Assembly (NCBI GenBank): GCA_903835185.1 | Contig: CAILLX010000042.1 | Location: 1 to 41,608, forward strand | Direction of reading: 5' to 3' | Length of the DNA: 41,608 bases | Origin: an uncultured bacterium | Lineage (GTDB): Bacteria > Cyanobacteriota > Vampirovibrionia > Obscuribacterales > Obscuribacteraceae | Part shown: positions 34,046 through 41,608 of the stretch, piece after piece | How positions within the stretch are numbered: position 1 is the first letter of the stretch | Layout of the letters: the number at the start of each line of letters is the position of its first letter | Notes under the pieces: generated by a model | What the model saw: the letters and a program-made list of their open reading frames with translations, nothing else | Database searches by the model: none | Told to the model about the DNA's origin: nothing | Translations under genes and position numbers: made by a program

Positions 34046-35647
34046 ATGCCTACCTTCAAGATACGGCTTCTGGTTTATGTCCTGGCAACCATGCTCGTGC
34101 CGGTGGCTCAATTTCCTGTGCTTGCGACAGCTGAGAGCGAAACCGGTTTTCAGGCGAGACAGGCAGCTTTACTTTTCAACGAAGGCAAACTCCAGCAGGC
34201 GGTTGACCTGGCACATGATGCCGTCAGGCAAAATCCCAGAGACTGGCTGTCGCATGCCGTGATGGCGTTTCTTTACTGGCAGCAGGGTGATGCTCCCGAT
34301 GCGATGATTGAGGGGCAGAAAGCTGTAAGAGACGCTCCCGGTAGCGAAACAGCCCTCATCAATCTGGCTCACATGTACCAGGCATTGGAGAGTTATGAAA
34401 GAGCTATCGACCTTTATGACAAGACAAGAAAGATTTCGCCTGACAACTGGGTTCCCTGGCTGGGACTGGCCCGTTGTTTCATTAAGAGCGGGCAGAAAGA
34501 TCGGGGGCTCGAGATACTGCAGGAAATGAACGCTCGCGAGAGAGACTCATATGACTGGTACTATCAACTGGGTGGAATCTATCTGACAATCGACAAGCCG
34601 GATTTTGCTGTTGCCCCTTTAACAAGGGCTGTTGCTGTGTCCAAGACTGCCGAACAGAAGGCAGCATGCACGCTTCAGCTATATCTGGCGCTTCTTCGCG
34701 CCAATCAAGTGGAGCGTGCCGGAGCGATGAAGGATGATGTGATCAGCCGCTATCATCCCGGCGAGAGCGAGTCTTATGTGAGGACGGCTTTCTTGCTGCT
34801 GCGCGCTCAGGAGCCGGCGAGCGGGAAAGAGCTCATGAGAGCCGCTGTGTCCAATCTCAAAGAACCTGCAGACAGCGACGGATTTTTCAGGCTTGGTAAA
34901 GTTTTCCAGGACAAAGCCAACCTTGTTTGTTCAGACACGCAGTCCGGAGGCTGGCTGCAAAATGCTGAGGAGTCCTTCCGGCAGGCTATTGAGTTAAATC
35001 CGTTGCAACCAGGCTATCATCTGGCTCTTGCTGGAGTACTGTCCCGGGAGGGCAGGATGCAGGATGTGAAAGAAGAGCTGGCGCAAGCCTGTGTGCAAGA
35101 TCAATTCGATCCTCTCTCGCAATACCTGACAGCAACTGTCACCGCTCCTGTTGCTTCAAGCAAAGAGATCAATCGCTCTGGAACAGTTCAACCCACCAGC
35201 CGCCCGGGAGCTAGTCAAGTCAGGAGATCCATTCACTCTGGTGCTTGCCATTTGACTGCAGTCAATTTCGAAGTGGAAGGACTGACATGCGCCTGCCTGG
35301 TCTCCAGGATTTACACCACAATGTCCAGGATTCCGGGTGTGGCTTTCGTCAGTCTCAGCCGTATTAAGCCGTATCAGGGCATTCTTCTTGTGGATCAGTC
35401 GTCGCTTGCTGCTAAGGATGTCTTCTCCCTGTGCTCCCAAAATGCCTTCGGGACTGATGCAACGCTCAAGACTGCAATTAGCTTTAAGGTGAATGCGAAG
35501 CAGGCGGTCAATAGTGTGGAGCAAGCAGTAAGGATTGCTCAGGACGCGAAGTTTGGTTGTGTGCTCAAGTTTGAACGGCAGTTTGCTCCCATGGTTCCCG
35601 TATTGCCTACCACGCTGGTTGCCGACCGGGCACGCCCTGCTATCTAG
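34046..35647 (+). CDS. Secreted TPR protein with C-terminal HMA-like (heavy-metal-associated) segment
   Basis: 533 residues. Signal peptide at about 1-30 (RLLVYVLATMLVPVAQ...ATAES). From about 35 to 350 there are tetratricopeptide helices, for example AALLFNEGKLQQAVDLAHDAVRQNPRD and ALINLAHMYQALESYERAIDLYDKTRKISPDN, a scaffold for protein contacts. After a Ser/Arg-rich linker, a segment at about 407-445 (VEGLTCACLVSRI...IPGVAFVSLS) follows the HMA pattern (GMTCxxC...PGV) but has CxC in place of CxxC, so metal binding may be altered or lost. The role is unknown. It sits between the Cys-rich/giant protein genes and the pseudopilin-like genes, so envelope assembly is a fair guess. Confidence 0.75.
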   Translation: MPTFKIRLLVYVLATMLVPVAQFPVLATAESETGFQARQAALLFNEGKLQQAVDLAHDAVRQNPRDWLSHAVMAFLYWQQGDAPDAMIEGQKAVRDAPGSETALINLAHMYQALESYERAIDLYDKTRKISPDNWVPWLGLARCFIKSGQKDRGLEILQEMNARERDSYDWYYQLGGIYLTIDKPDFAVAPLTRAVAVSKTAEQKAACTLQLYLALLRANQVERAGAMKDDVISRYHPGESESYVRTAFLLLRAQEPASGKELMRAAVSNLKEPADSDGFFRLGKVFQDKANLVCSDTQSGGWLQNAEESFRQAIELNPLQPGYHLALAGVLSREGRMQDVKEELAQACVQDQFDPLSQYLTATVTAPVASSKEINRSGTVQPTSRPGASQVRRSIHSGACHLTAVNFEVEGLTCACLVSRIYTTMSRIPGVAFVSLSRIKPYQGILLVDQSSLAAKDVFSLCSQNAFGTDATLKTAISFKVNAKQAVNSVEQAVRIAQDAKFGCVLKFERQFAPMVPVLPTTLVADRARPAI

Positions 35648-35721
35648 TCCATGCCGGCACGCATAGTTCAGATTAGCAGGTGCTCTTATTGCCGTTATGC
35701 AAGAGCTCTGCCCGCTTACTG

Positions 35722-36255
35722 TCAATCTTGATCGTCGGGGTCCGGCTCCTGCTGGCTCTCATCATTTGCCGGTGGAATGTCTGGTGGTACCACATAAGTG
35801 ATGGGAATGGTGTGCTTGGACTGGAAAGTAAATCTGTGTCCGGACTGGAAGAACTTTCGCAGGATGAACGGTCTCACCTCTACTTCAGTGACGACTGAAA
35901 CAGTTCCGCTCACTGTACCACCCGGATTCACAACCTTGCCGGAAACTGGATCGAACTGCGGCACGGGTTGACTGGTAACATGCACTGTGGGGGGCAATAT
36001 AAGATGACTGCTTGAGACCACTGCCTTGTTGCTGTGTGTTCCGGCATTATCAATGATTGTTTGAGCTCGTTGAGCTGGTTCGTCAGGGCTACCGCAGGCT
36101 GCTGCATGAGCAGCTTTCAGGCAGATGGCATCGTTGCTCTCAACCCCCCACATCAAGAGCGAGAGATCAACCAGCACCAGACAAGCAGCCAGTAGTGCCG
36201 CGATCCCGATTGTCAATTCTACAAGGGCTTGTCCCGATTCTCTTGTGTCGGTCAG
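35722..36255 (-). CDS. TadE-like pseudopilin protein with a non-ATG start
   Basis: About 177 residues. The N terminus ESGQALVELTIGIAALLAACLVLVDL has the TadE/type-IV-prepilin layout: a glycine, Q-A-L-V-E (Glu at position 5 of the mature form), then one long hydrophobic helix. The rest is Pro/Val-rich and ends in an acidic tail (about 15 residues). Start choice: the only in-frame codons after the stop upstream are ATT (36258) and CTG (36255). CTG overlaps the upstream stop as CTGA and lies 11 bases after GGAGGT, ATT 8 bases; no ATG/GTG fits before the essential QALVE motif. It follows the TadG-like gene with overlap, so translation is probably coupled. It may be a minor pilin or secretion-system component. 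Confidence 0.65.
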   Translation of the reverse strand: MTDTRESGQALVELTIGIAALLAACLVLVDLSLLMWGVESNDAICLKAAHAAACGSPDEPAQRAQTIIDNAGTHSNKAVVSSSHLILPPTVHVTSQPVPQFDPVSGKVVNPGGTVSGTVSVVTEVEVRPFILRKFFQSGHRFTFQSKHTIPITYVVPPDIPPANDESQQEPDPDDQD

Positions 36256-37175
36256 AATGTTTTCGCACCTCCGTCATATTTGGACCCGGCAATAGCTCCA
36301 TTGGTAGCTCCGGTCGATACAAGATTGACTCGTGTAGCAATTTCCTTCCGCGGACCTGCTGCGACCTTGAGCGAATAGAACACTTGCACTGCATTTGGAA
36401 TTTGATTGATTGAATCGAGTGGAACTGCGTTAGAGCGGAAAACTGTTCCTGCTCGCAGGAATACATCAGGGTTGGTATTGCGCGCTGGTGAACATGTTCC
36501 CTTCACGTAGGCTGGAAGGGCTGAGATCTCAAATTGCAAATCACTGCCGGGTCCGGGAATCAAAGCATTGATGTTTCCTCTATAAAGGTTGGTTGATTGA
36601 TCGATGTATCTGTGCTGGCGATCCCAGTCTGCCAGTTCCCTTATCGTTTCAAGATTTAGCACGTTCGATTCAACCGTGTCGATGCTGCCAACATCGACGC
36701 GGGTAATCTTCGGCTCACAAGTTTCCAGCCATGGCATTGTCAGAGTCAACCATTTGCCGTCTCCTGAATTGTAGCTGAGGGCAACTTCCTGGATTTCTCT
36801 TGAAATGAGATTGATCTGGTTCTTGCGCTCGCGTTCCAGAAGAAAGTGACCGGCACGTGCTTCTCCGAGCAGTTGCAGACACAGTGGGGTGAGGAAGTAA
36901 AAGTCGCTGTCGGAGCACTGTTTGAGTTCCTTGTGCGACAGGTAAATGAGCTCGCGCGAGCATTGCTCGAGCTCGTTAATCTGACCGACACGGTCACCTT
37001 TGTTGATGTGGCTGCACAGATCAAGTGCCAGCGTGTCGACTTCCTCCTGAGCTCGCCCGACTTGAAACATTAACGTATTGAATGTCAGTCCAGACATGGT
37101 CAGTGCCACAATCAATCCCAGCGTGAGGAGGACTACGCCCAGCATGTTTCCGCCAGAGTTGCGGCTTTTAATCAT
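36252..37175 (-). CDS. TadG-like membrane protein (putative Flp pilus-type component)
   Basis: 307 residues. The N terminus SGGNMLGVVLLTLGLIVALTM is a single helix preceded by a GGN motif, the arrangement of TadG-like N-terminal domains. The remaining ~270 residues are soluble and have seven or so cysteines (DLCSHI, EQCSREL, KQCSDSD, PLCLQ, ETCEP, KGTCSPA). I recognise no von Willebrand domain, which full-size TadG often has. GGGAG lies 8 bases before the ATG at 37175. Its stop overlaps the next gene. No tad ATPase (tadA) or secretin gene lies in the window. Confidence 0.65.
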   Translation of the reverse strand: MIKSRNSGGNMLGVVLLTLGLIVALTMSGLTFNTLMFQVGRAQEEVDTLALDLCSHINKGDRVGQINELEQCSRELIYLSHKELKQCSDSDFYFLTPLCLQLLGEARAGHFLLERERKNQINLISREIQEVALSYNSGDGKWLTLTMPWLETCEPKITRVDVGSIDTVESNVLNLETIRELADWDRQHRYIDQSTNLYRGNINALIPGPGSDLQFEISALPAYVKGTCSPARNTNPDVFLRAGTVFRSNAVPLDSINQIPNAVQVFYSLKVAAGPRKEIATRVNLVSTGATNGAIAGSKYDGGAKTF

Positions 37176-37260
37176 GCTAGAATCTCCCTTTGCGCCTGGC
37201 CGCTGCCATGGTTGGTGCCTTATCGGTTGAACTGACTGACGGCTATTGCAGTAGGAAGTT

Positions 37261-37839
37261 ATGCAGCAACCCCATTTCTCCGTAGGATGCCCGACCAGGC
37301 GGGGTCAAACAGGCAGTCAGATAGCCGAATTCGGTGCTGCGCTGGTTGTCCTGGCAACGGTTATCATTATACCTTTGGTTGACCTTTTAATCGTGCCTGT
37401 TCGCTTGATGATGGTTCAGGACAAAGCGAACTTGTTGGCAAGAAGGCTGGCTTTGTGTGAGACGTTCAGCGCCTCCTGTGCGGACATGTTGTCGGTTCCG
37501 TCAATCAGCACGGACTTGAATGGTATCAACGGCGTCAGGGTCGAGTCGGCCGACATGTGCCTGCGCATTTCGCAAGTCGGGCCATGTTCTGAAGTCTTTA
37601 CAGTTTATTGTCCGGGGCAGATACCGTCCGCCTGGTTGCCTGACGGTATTAACGCACCTTGCCTTTATTCTCTTGAGCTTCGAATCAAGATGCTGATTTC
37701 GCCGGCTTTTTTGTTGCGCCAGTGCGGGTATGCTTTTCCAGGACTGACCGCACCATTTCCGGTTGTAATCACTGCGTCGCATGAGTGGCAGAATCTCGGA
37801 CGGGACCCGCTGACCGGGGAATATTTTCTAAACGAGTGA
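37261..37839 (+). CDS. TadE-like pseudopilin protein
   Basis: 192 residues. The segment RRGQTGSQIAEFGAALVVLATVIIIPLVDLLIV has the prepilin-like G..IAEF plus long hydrophobic helix pattern of TadE-family proteins. The body (about 55-192) has eight cysteines, including CETFSASC and MCLRISQVGPCSEVF. The start ATG has AGGAAG only 3-4 bases upstream, closer than usual. It is divergent from the TadG-like gene across an 85-base gap that must hold both promoters, and it is followed after four bases by a small secreted protein gene. Confidence 0.6.
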   Translation: MQQPHFSVGCPTRRGQTGSQIAEFGAALVVLATVIIIPLVDLLIVPVRLMMVQDKANLLARRLALCETFSASCADMLSVPSISTDLNGINGVRVESADMCLRISQVGPCSEVFTVYCPGQIPSAWLPDGINAPCLYSLELRIKMLISPAFLLRQCGYAFPGLTAPFPVVITASHEWQNLGRDPLTGEYFLNE

Positions 37840-37843
37840 TGAG

Positions 37844-38470
37844 ATGATGAGATGGAGGACAGTTATTTTTGTGCTTCTGTTTGGCGCTTGCCTGCCGATG
37901 CTGTTGCAGGGTGGCGCCAGCGCGGAGTTCCGGGCCGACATGGAAGATGAGTATCTGGAGGCTCAATATGACTGGGGAGCGTTTATCGATACGCGCGATG
38001 TAGATCATTATTTGAACTACGAGGGCTCTTTGCTCCGGCCCCTTACCCGGGTTCGCATTTACTTCAGGGTGTTCCCTCGCGCGCAGCTTTCAGGGCGCAA
38101 GAAGAACCGGGCTCGCCTGTATGAGGAGCTCTGGTATCACAAAGGACAGCTTATCGGTCTGAGGCGATGCAGCGAGCTGAAGTCTAAAAAAAACAGGATC
38201 GGCATAGTGGTGGTGGGTAAGGACGCCGGAGGGTCTAAGCAAGCAATCGAGCTTACCAATGCAGTGCTGAGGCTTCTTCTGGACCTGCAGTTCCAGCAAA
38301 TGGTTGCCGATGTAGTACTGGTGCCGTTGAAGAGCTTTGATCAAATTGTCGGGAATCTTGCCGCGTACAAGTTTGCCTGCGGACTGCCACCACAGCAGGG
38401 GATGCAGATGAGTATCCATTTTCGCTGTGATCCATCTGGAAGAGATGAATATTACTACTACGCGCACTGA
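37844..38470 (+). CDS. Small secreted protein of unknown function
   Basis: 208 residues. Signal peptide at about 1-27 (RTVIFVLLFGACLPMLLQGGASA). The mature part is basic in the middle (QLSGRKKNRARLYEELWYHKGQL) and has a conserved-looking IGIVVVGKDAGGSKQAIEL segment. It ends in a Tyr-rich stretch (DEYYYYAH). I do not recognise a family. It lies four bases after the TadE-like gene and is probably in the same transcript. The first of two adjacent ATGs is used. Confidence 0.6.
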   Translation: MMRWRTVIFVLLFGACLPMLLQGGASAEFRADMEDEYLEAQYDWGAFIDTRDVDHYLNYEGSLLRPLTRVRIYFRVFPRAQLSGRKKNRARLYEELWYHKGQLIGLRRCSELKSKKNRIGIVVVGKDAGGSKQAIELTNAVLRLLLDLQFQQMVADVVLVPLKSFDQIVGNLAAYKFACGLPPQQGMQMSIHFRCDPSGRDEYYYYAH

Positions 38471-38646
38471 GCTGAATCCAGATCAGTCTTTCCTCTAGCG
38501 TGCGGCTACACCTGAGACGGAGGCACCTTTTTGTTTGTTGAAAGTTAACTATTGCAAAATCAGGCGATGCTGCCTACAAGAATGAGAACTTTAGTTGAGG
38601 GTAGGTGGTGATTGCTGGCTTGAAGGAAGTCAATAGCTGAGAATTA

Positions 38647-40311
38647 GTGTGTGGTCCCGTACCGGGTGGAGTTGTGAGCGGTTTTGTCAGCTCAGCAATT
38701 GGAGCGTCAGCGCTATGGTTCGTCAAGGACTTTCTTGCGCGCCGGAGAGGCAGTCTAGTTGTGCTGCTAATTTTGCTCGCATGTGAAGTAGCATCAGCAA
38801 CTGTCAAAGCTGCACCTTTTGAGCAGAGACAAGCTCTCTGTCTGGATTTAATCACAGTACGGCAGACCAACCAGGATACTGTTTCTGCCAAGCGCTACAA
38901 GACTGCTGGTGGCTATCAAGAAGTGATTGATCACCACCTCAGCCAGCAACTACTTGCTTTCTCAGAGCCCGCACAGGCAGATGAAGTGGCGTCACCAGTC
39001 ATAAAGCTGCCTGCACCTAGCCAGGCATGCTCTCCGGCGGCTAAGAGTCAATCTGAGCCGGCACCGGCAGCCGATACTGGTTCCACTGCAGCTGGCGTGG
39101 CAAATAAAGTGCCGTTGATTAAGCTTTCGGCAGCTCTAAATGAGGGGTTGCTTAAGAGTCCACGCACTGCTGCTGCCCGAGCACTTCTGGGTATCTCCAA
39201 AGCTGGCTACTGGGCTGCCACAGCAACACCCAACCCGGCTTTCTTTCGTGATGAAGGTGCTATTGCTGAGCAGGTTCGTCGAGTTGGATTTGGACTTACT
39301 TACGACCCGCCCTGGAAGATTGTTTTTAGACTGTTGGCTGCAAAAGCACAAACTGTCGAGACTAAGAGCGAAATAATCAACGCGCTCTGGTTGTTTCGTG
39401 CCGATGTGCGCAGAGCCTATACAGAAGTTGTGGTGGCAGAAGCCACTTACCGCACGCTCTCGGAGATTGTTGAGCTGACGCGCAAGTTGCGGCAGGTAAC
39501 ACAAAGAAGATTTGTTGCTGGCGATGTTCCTCAACTAGACGTTTTGAAAGCACGTCTTGCTATGTCACAAAGCGAGATTGAGCAGCAGCAAGGTTTGACC
39601 AGAGTGTTGCGTGCCAAGCAGCAGCTCAATGTCATGCTTGGGCGTGATGTTGAAGGAGAGATTGCAGTCTACAGCCTGCCTGGATTTTTTCAGTTGAAAG
39701 CTCTCAAGAGTGAGTTTCTTCCTGATTTTACAGAGCAATTGCCCGTGCTCAAGGAGTACATTAATACAGCACTGATTAGCCGACCAGAACTGAAGGTGAT
39801 TAAGAATCAGATTAAACTAGCTCAAGCGCAGTTGCGCACCAGCTATGGTGAGGTTGTGCCTGATCCGAATATTGTGGTTGGTGATTCGGTAAATAATAAT
39901 GCACCTACAGGACCTAAACTGAGAGGGATTTTTGTCACTGTTAACTGCCAGCTGCCTTTATACAACTTTCAGCAAGGTGATATCTTCAAGTTAAAAGCTG
40001 TTATTAAGCAGTCTCAACTAGAATACCTGGCCAGGAAAAATACTGTCGTCGGAGAGGTGTCTAACGCTTATCAAAACCTGGTTGTGTCCAGGAATAAGAT
40101 CAAGACTTATCAGGAACATGTGCTTGCCGACTCAGATGAAGTTGCCAGATTGGCCAGGCGCAGTTATGAAGTGGGGGCAGCAGACATCACGGCAACCCTG
40201 CAAGCGCAACAGGCAAACATTCAGATTCGTAATCAGTATCTTGAGTCGGTCATGCAATACCAGCAAGCATATACCGATCTTGAGCAAGCAGTAGGAGAAC
40301 CATTGGAGTAA
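38647..40311 (+). CDS. TolC-family outer-membrane protein (CusC/CzcC-like)
   Basis: About 554 residues. The region from about 155 to 554 is an outer-membrane efflux protein domain pair: long amphipathic helices with the repeat-type phrases RRFVAGDVPQLDVLKARLAM and RRSYEVGAADITATLQAQQ, which are the two equivalent helix turns of TolC-type trimers, separated by beta-strand parts such as VNCQLPLYNF. A hydrophobic stretch at about 35-50 is probably the signal sequence, so the first ~30 residues and the GTG start are doubtful. Residues 100-150 are a Pro/Ala linker. TolC proteins form the outer-membrane duct of export pumps; the inner-membrane pump and adaptor are not in this window. It is followed after 14 bases by the next gene. 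Confidence 0.85.
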   Translation: MCGPVPGGVVSGFVSSAIGASALWFVKDFLARRRGSLVVLLILLACEVASATVKAAPFEQRQALCLDLITVRQTNQDTVSAKRYKTAGGYQEVIDHHLSQQLLAFSEPAQADEVASPVIKLPAPSQACSPAAKSQSEPAPAADTGSTAAGVANKVPLIKLSAALNEGLLKSPRTAAARALLGISKAGYWAATATPNPAFFRDEGAIAEQVRRVGFGLTYDPPWKIVFRLLAAKAQTVETKSEIINALWLFRADVRRAYTEVVVAEATYRTLSEIVELTRKLRQVTQRRFVAGDVPQLDVLKARLAMSQSEIEQQQGLTRVLRAKQQLNVMLGRDVEGEIAVYSLPGFFQLKALKSEFLPDFTEQLPVLKEYINTALISRPELKVIKNQIKLAQAQLRTSYGEVVPDPNIVVGDSVNNNAPTGPKLRGIFVTVNCQLPLYNFQQGDIFKLKAVIKQSQLEYLARKNTVVGEVSNAYQNLVVSRNKIKTYQEHVLADSDEVARLARRSYEVGAADITATLQAQQANIQIRNQYLESVMQYQQAYTDLEQAVGEPLE

Positions 40312-40325
40312 GTTGGTGTGCAGCT

Positions 40326-41396
40326 ATGAGAAGCCCTATCATGAGAGTTCTATTTGAATTAGTTGCGACAGTTGTGTCATCTGCTACCGGTGCTGTGCGC
40401 TGGTGCAATAGATGGAGTTCTTGTCTTCGAGCGTCTTCCCAGGCTAACTGCATATTGTCGTTAGCTGCAGCAGAGTGTCGAGAAGCGCCTGCAGGCTGCT
40501 TGCATTCCACCAATGCACCACTTATTTTGTTGGAGAGATTTGGAACGTTTGTTGCTGCGGCGATGATGGTTGTGTGTGTAAGCAGCTGCCAACTGGCCCG
40601 GGCAGCTACTGTTGAATTTGCTGTTGATGTGACCGGTAAGACAGGAACAGTGCGTGGTAAGGTGCCGCTAGAGAAGTTGGCTGGCGTCGACATTCCGCGC
40701 GGTCGAGTCTCTTTTAAAGAAGGCATTGCAACTGTCACTACAATTCCGGAGTGGCAATTTGACCGGCAAGAGGTGTTGTCTGGACCTGTCCTGAAAGTCG
40801 AAGGTGCTGTAGTTGCAGGAAAGGCGGACATTCATGGGCTTGTATATTTTTTGAACGGAGATTGGCTACACTATCTGAGTCCAGCCAGTCCGAGGGAGAC
40901 TATTGTTACTGGAAGTGGTGAACTGTCAGGGCACGTTGCTGGCATAGCAGGCAACACGGTTGAATTTGTCGAGAACAATGGGCAACGCAGCCAGATTGCT
41001 GTCTCATCAATTACAACAATTTATTCTCCTAGAGCGTTCACATTCAATATGCTGGCACCGGCTCCTGCTGTTGTCTCTGCTCAACAGTTTCAGTCTGAAG
41101 TCTACAATATACGTATGAGACCAACGTCTAGAGTTTTCCAGATGACAGCTTTGAAATCGGAGCTGTGTCGTGCCGGTGATGGTGATCTCAGTGGGAGGCA
41201 ACTGATGGCAATTGGTGTAACGATAAGTGCTATTCAGTTAGGGCAAATGCTTCCTGCGCTTATCTATCCGCTGACGTCGCCACATCTATCGCGTCAAGCC
41301 AACAGGCTGATCTATGACACGGTAGCCAGCCCGATTAATGTGTCGCCGCGTGTATCTGTCCCAGCACAACTGGTGCCGCCGCCGCAGTTTCGCTAA
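40326..41396 (+). CDS. Exported protein of unknown function downstream of the TolC-like gene
   Basis: 356 residues as drawn from the first ATG. A signal-peptide-like stretch lies at residues 72-94 (GTFVAAAMMVVCVSSCQLARA), so the real start may be one of the internal ATGs near 40562, giving about 278 residues. The early part (1-70) is Cys/Arg-rich and unlike a normal N terminus. The mature part has beta-type segments (TVRGKVPLEKLAGVDIP, TGSGELSGHVAGIAGNTVEFVEN) and a Pro-rich end. No family is recognised. Position 14 bases after the TolC-like gene suggests one operon and perhaps a role in the same export path. Confidence 0.55.
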   Translation: MRSPIMRVLFELVATVVSSATGAVRWCNRWSSCLRASSQANCILSLAAAECREAPAGCLHSTNAPLILLERFGTFVAAAMMVVCVSSCQLARAATVEFAVDVTGKTGTVRGKVPLEKLAGVDIPRGRVSFKEGIATVTTIPEWQFDRQEVLSGPVLKVEGAVVAGKADIHGLVYFLNGDWLHYLSPASPRETIVTGSGELSGHVAGIAGNTVEFVENNGQRSQIAVSSITTIYSPRAFTFNMLAPAPAVVSAQQFQSEVYNIRMRPTSRVFQMTALKSELCRAGDGDLSGRQLMAIGVTISAIQLGQMLPALIYPLTSPHLSRQANRLIYDTVASPINVSPRVSVPAQLVPPPQFR

Positions 41397-41608
41397 AAAT
41401 AGTGTCAGGAAGTATCTTGTATGTGCCTGGGAGCACGGCGTTCCGCCCATACAGTTAGCCGTTGGGATCGGAACTTCCTTTCTGACAACCTGCCCGGTTT
41501 CGGAAATGCACCACCGGTGGGGCTTTCCAATTTTCGATTTAGTGTCTACGTAGACAACGGTTAATGTGAACATTTGCCAACTGGTGATGGTTCTAGCGAT
41601 TTAAGCCG
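41397..41608. other. Right-edge stretch without a supported gene
   Basis: These 212 bases follow the exported-protein gene. I see no ribosome site with a convincing start, no strong terminator and no RNA gene. Short open frames on both strands have no protein-like character. Confidence 0.5.

Noticed and set aside
41338..41553. 71-codon + frame at the right edge
   Set aside because: It begins inside the exported-protein gene in another frame and has no ribosome site.

Overview
The window looks like a chromosomal stretch of a diderm (Gram-negative type) bacterium of roughly 50% GC. Supporting signs are a TolC-family outer-membrane protein, many signal-peptide proteins, a very large secreted beta-repeat protein, and primase/sigma-70 genes of ordinary bacterial type. 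The mixture (polyprenyl-phosphate sugar chemistry, RqcP, a giant secreted repeat protein, TadE/TadG-like proteins, an unusual FtsH relative) reminds me of non-photosynthetic relatives of Cyanobacteria (Vampirovibrionia/Melainabacteria, Obscuribacterales-like). That placement is an inference I could not test.

Layout. 1-690: decayed coding sequence on the + strand. 696-2900 (-): membrane-embedded spermidine-synthase-like protein with its own promoter; divergent to it lies the remnant of a gluconokinase gene (about 3434-3616). 3623-8496 (-): a proteostasis/redox block made of an FtsH-type protease with three AAA+ modules, a small membrane protein, a membrane-anchored thioredoxin and a cytosolic thioredoxin. 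8745-10214 (+): PhoR-like sensor kinase without an adjacent regulator. 10302-12642 (-): D-hydantoinase/dihydropyrimidinase followed by MurQ. 13047-16045 (+): dnaG-rpoD with a 4-base overlap. 16122-18218 (-): RqcP and an ArnT-like glycosyltransferase. 18403-18581: tandem 14-base repeat joined to a structured palindromic element. 18671-19657 (+): UbiA-family prenyl-phosphate phosphoribosyltransferase. 19807-21869 (-): response regulator and sensor kinase pair with a good sigma-70 promoter. 22088-24247 (+): class III aminotransferase and HAD-IB phosphatase.

24422-38470 is an envelope/surface region: a 2756-residue secreted Gly/Ser/Thr/Asn-rich repeat protein, a Cys-rich secreted partner, a secreted TPR protein with a degenerate heavy-metal-associated-like C terminus, TadE/TadG-like pseudopilin-type proteins on both strands, and a small secreted protein. 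38647-41396 (+) holds a TolC-family protein and an exported protein of unknown function.

The strongest candidate for something undescribed is the 3623-7999 block: an FtsH-like, zinc-protease-bearing protein with three successive FtsH-type AAA+ cassettes and no periplasmic domain. It is encoded beside two small membrane-anchored proteins whose N-terminal anchors resemble each other, one of them carrying a thioredoxin domain. This suggests a membrane-tethered unfolding, proteolysis and disulfide-reduction unit. No tRNA, rRNA, CRISPR array, transposase or phage gene was recognised.
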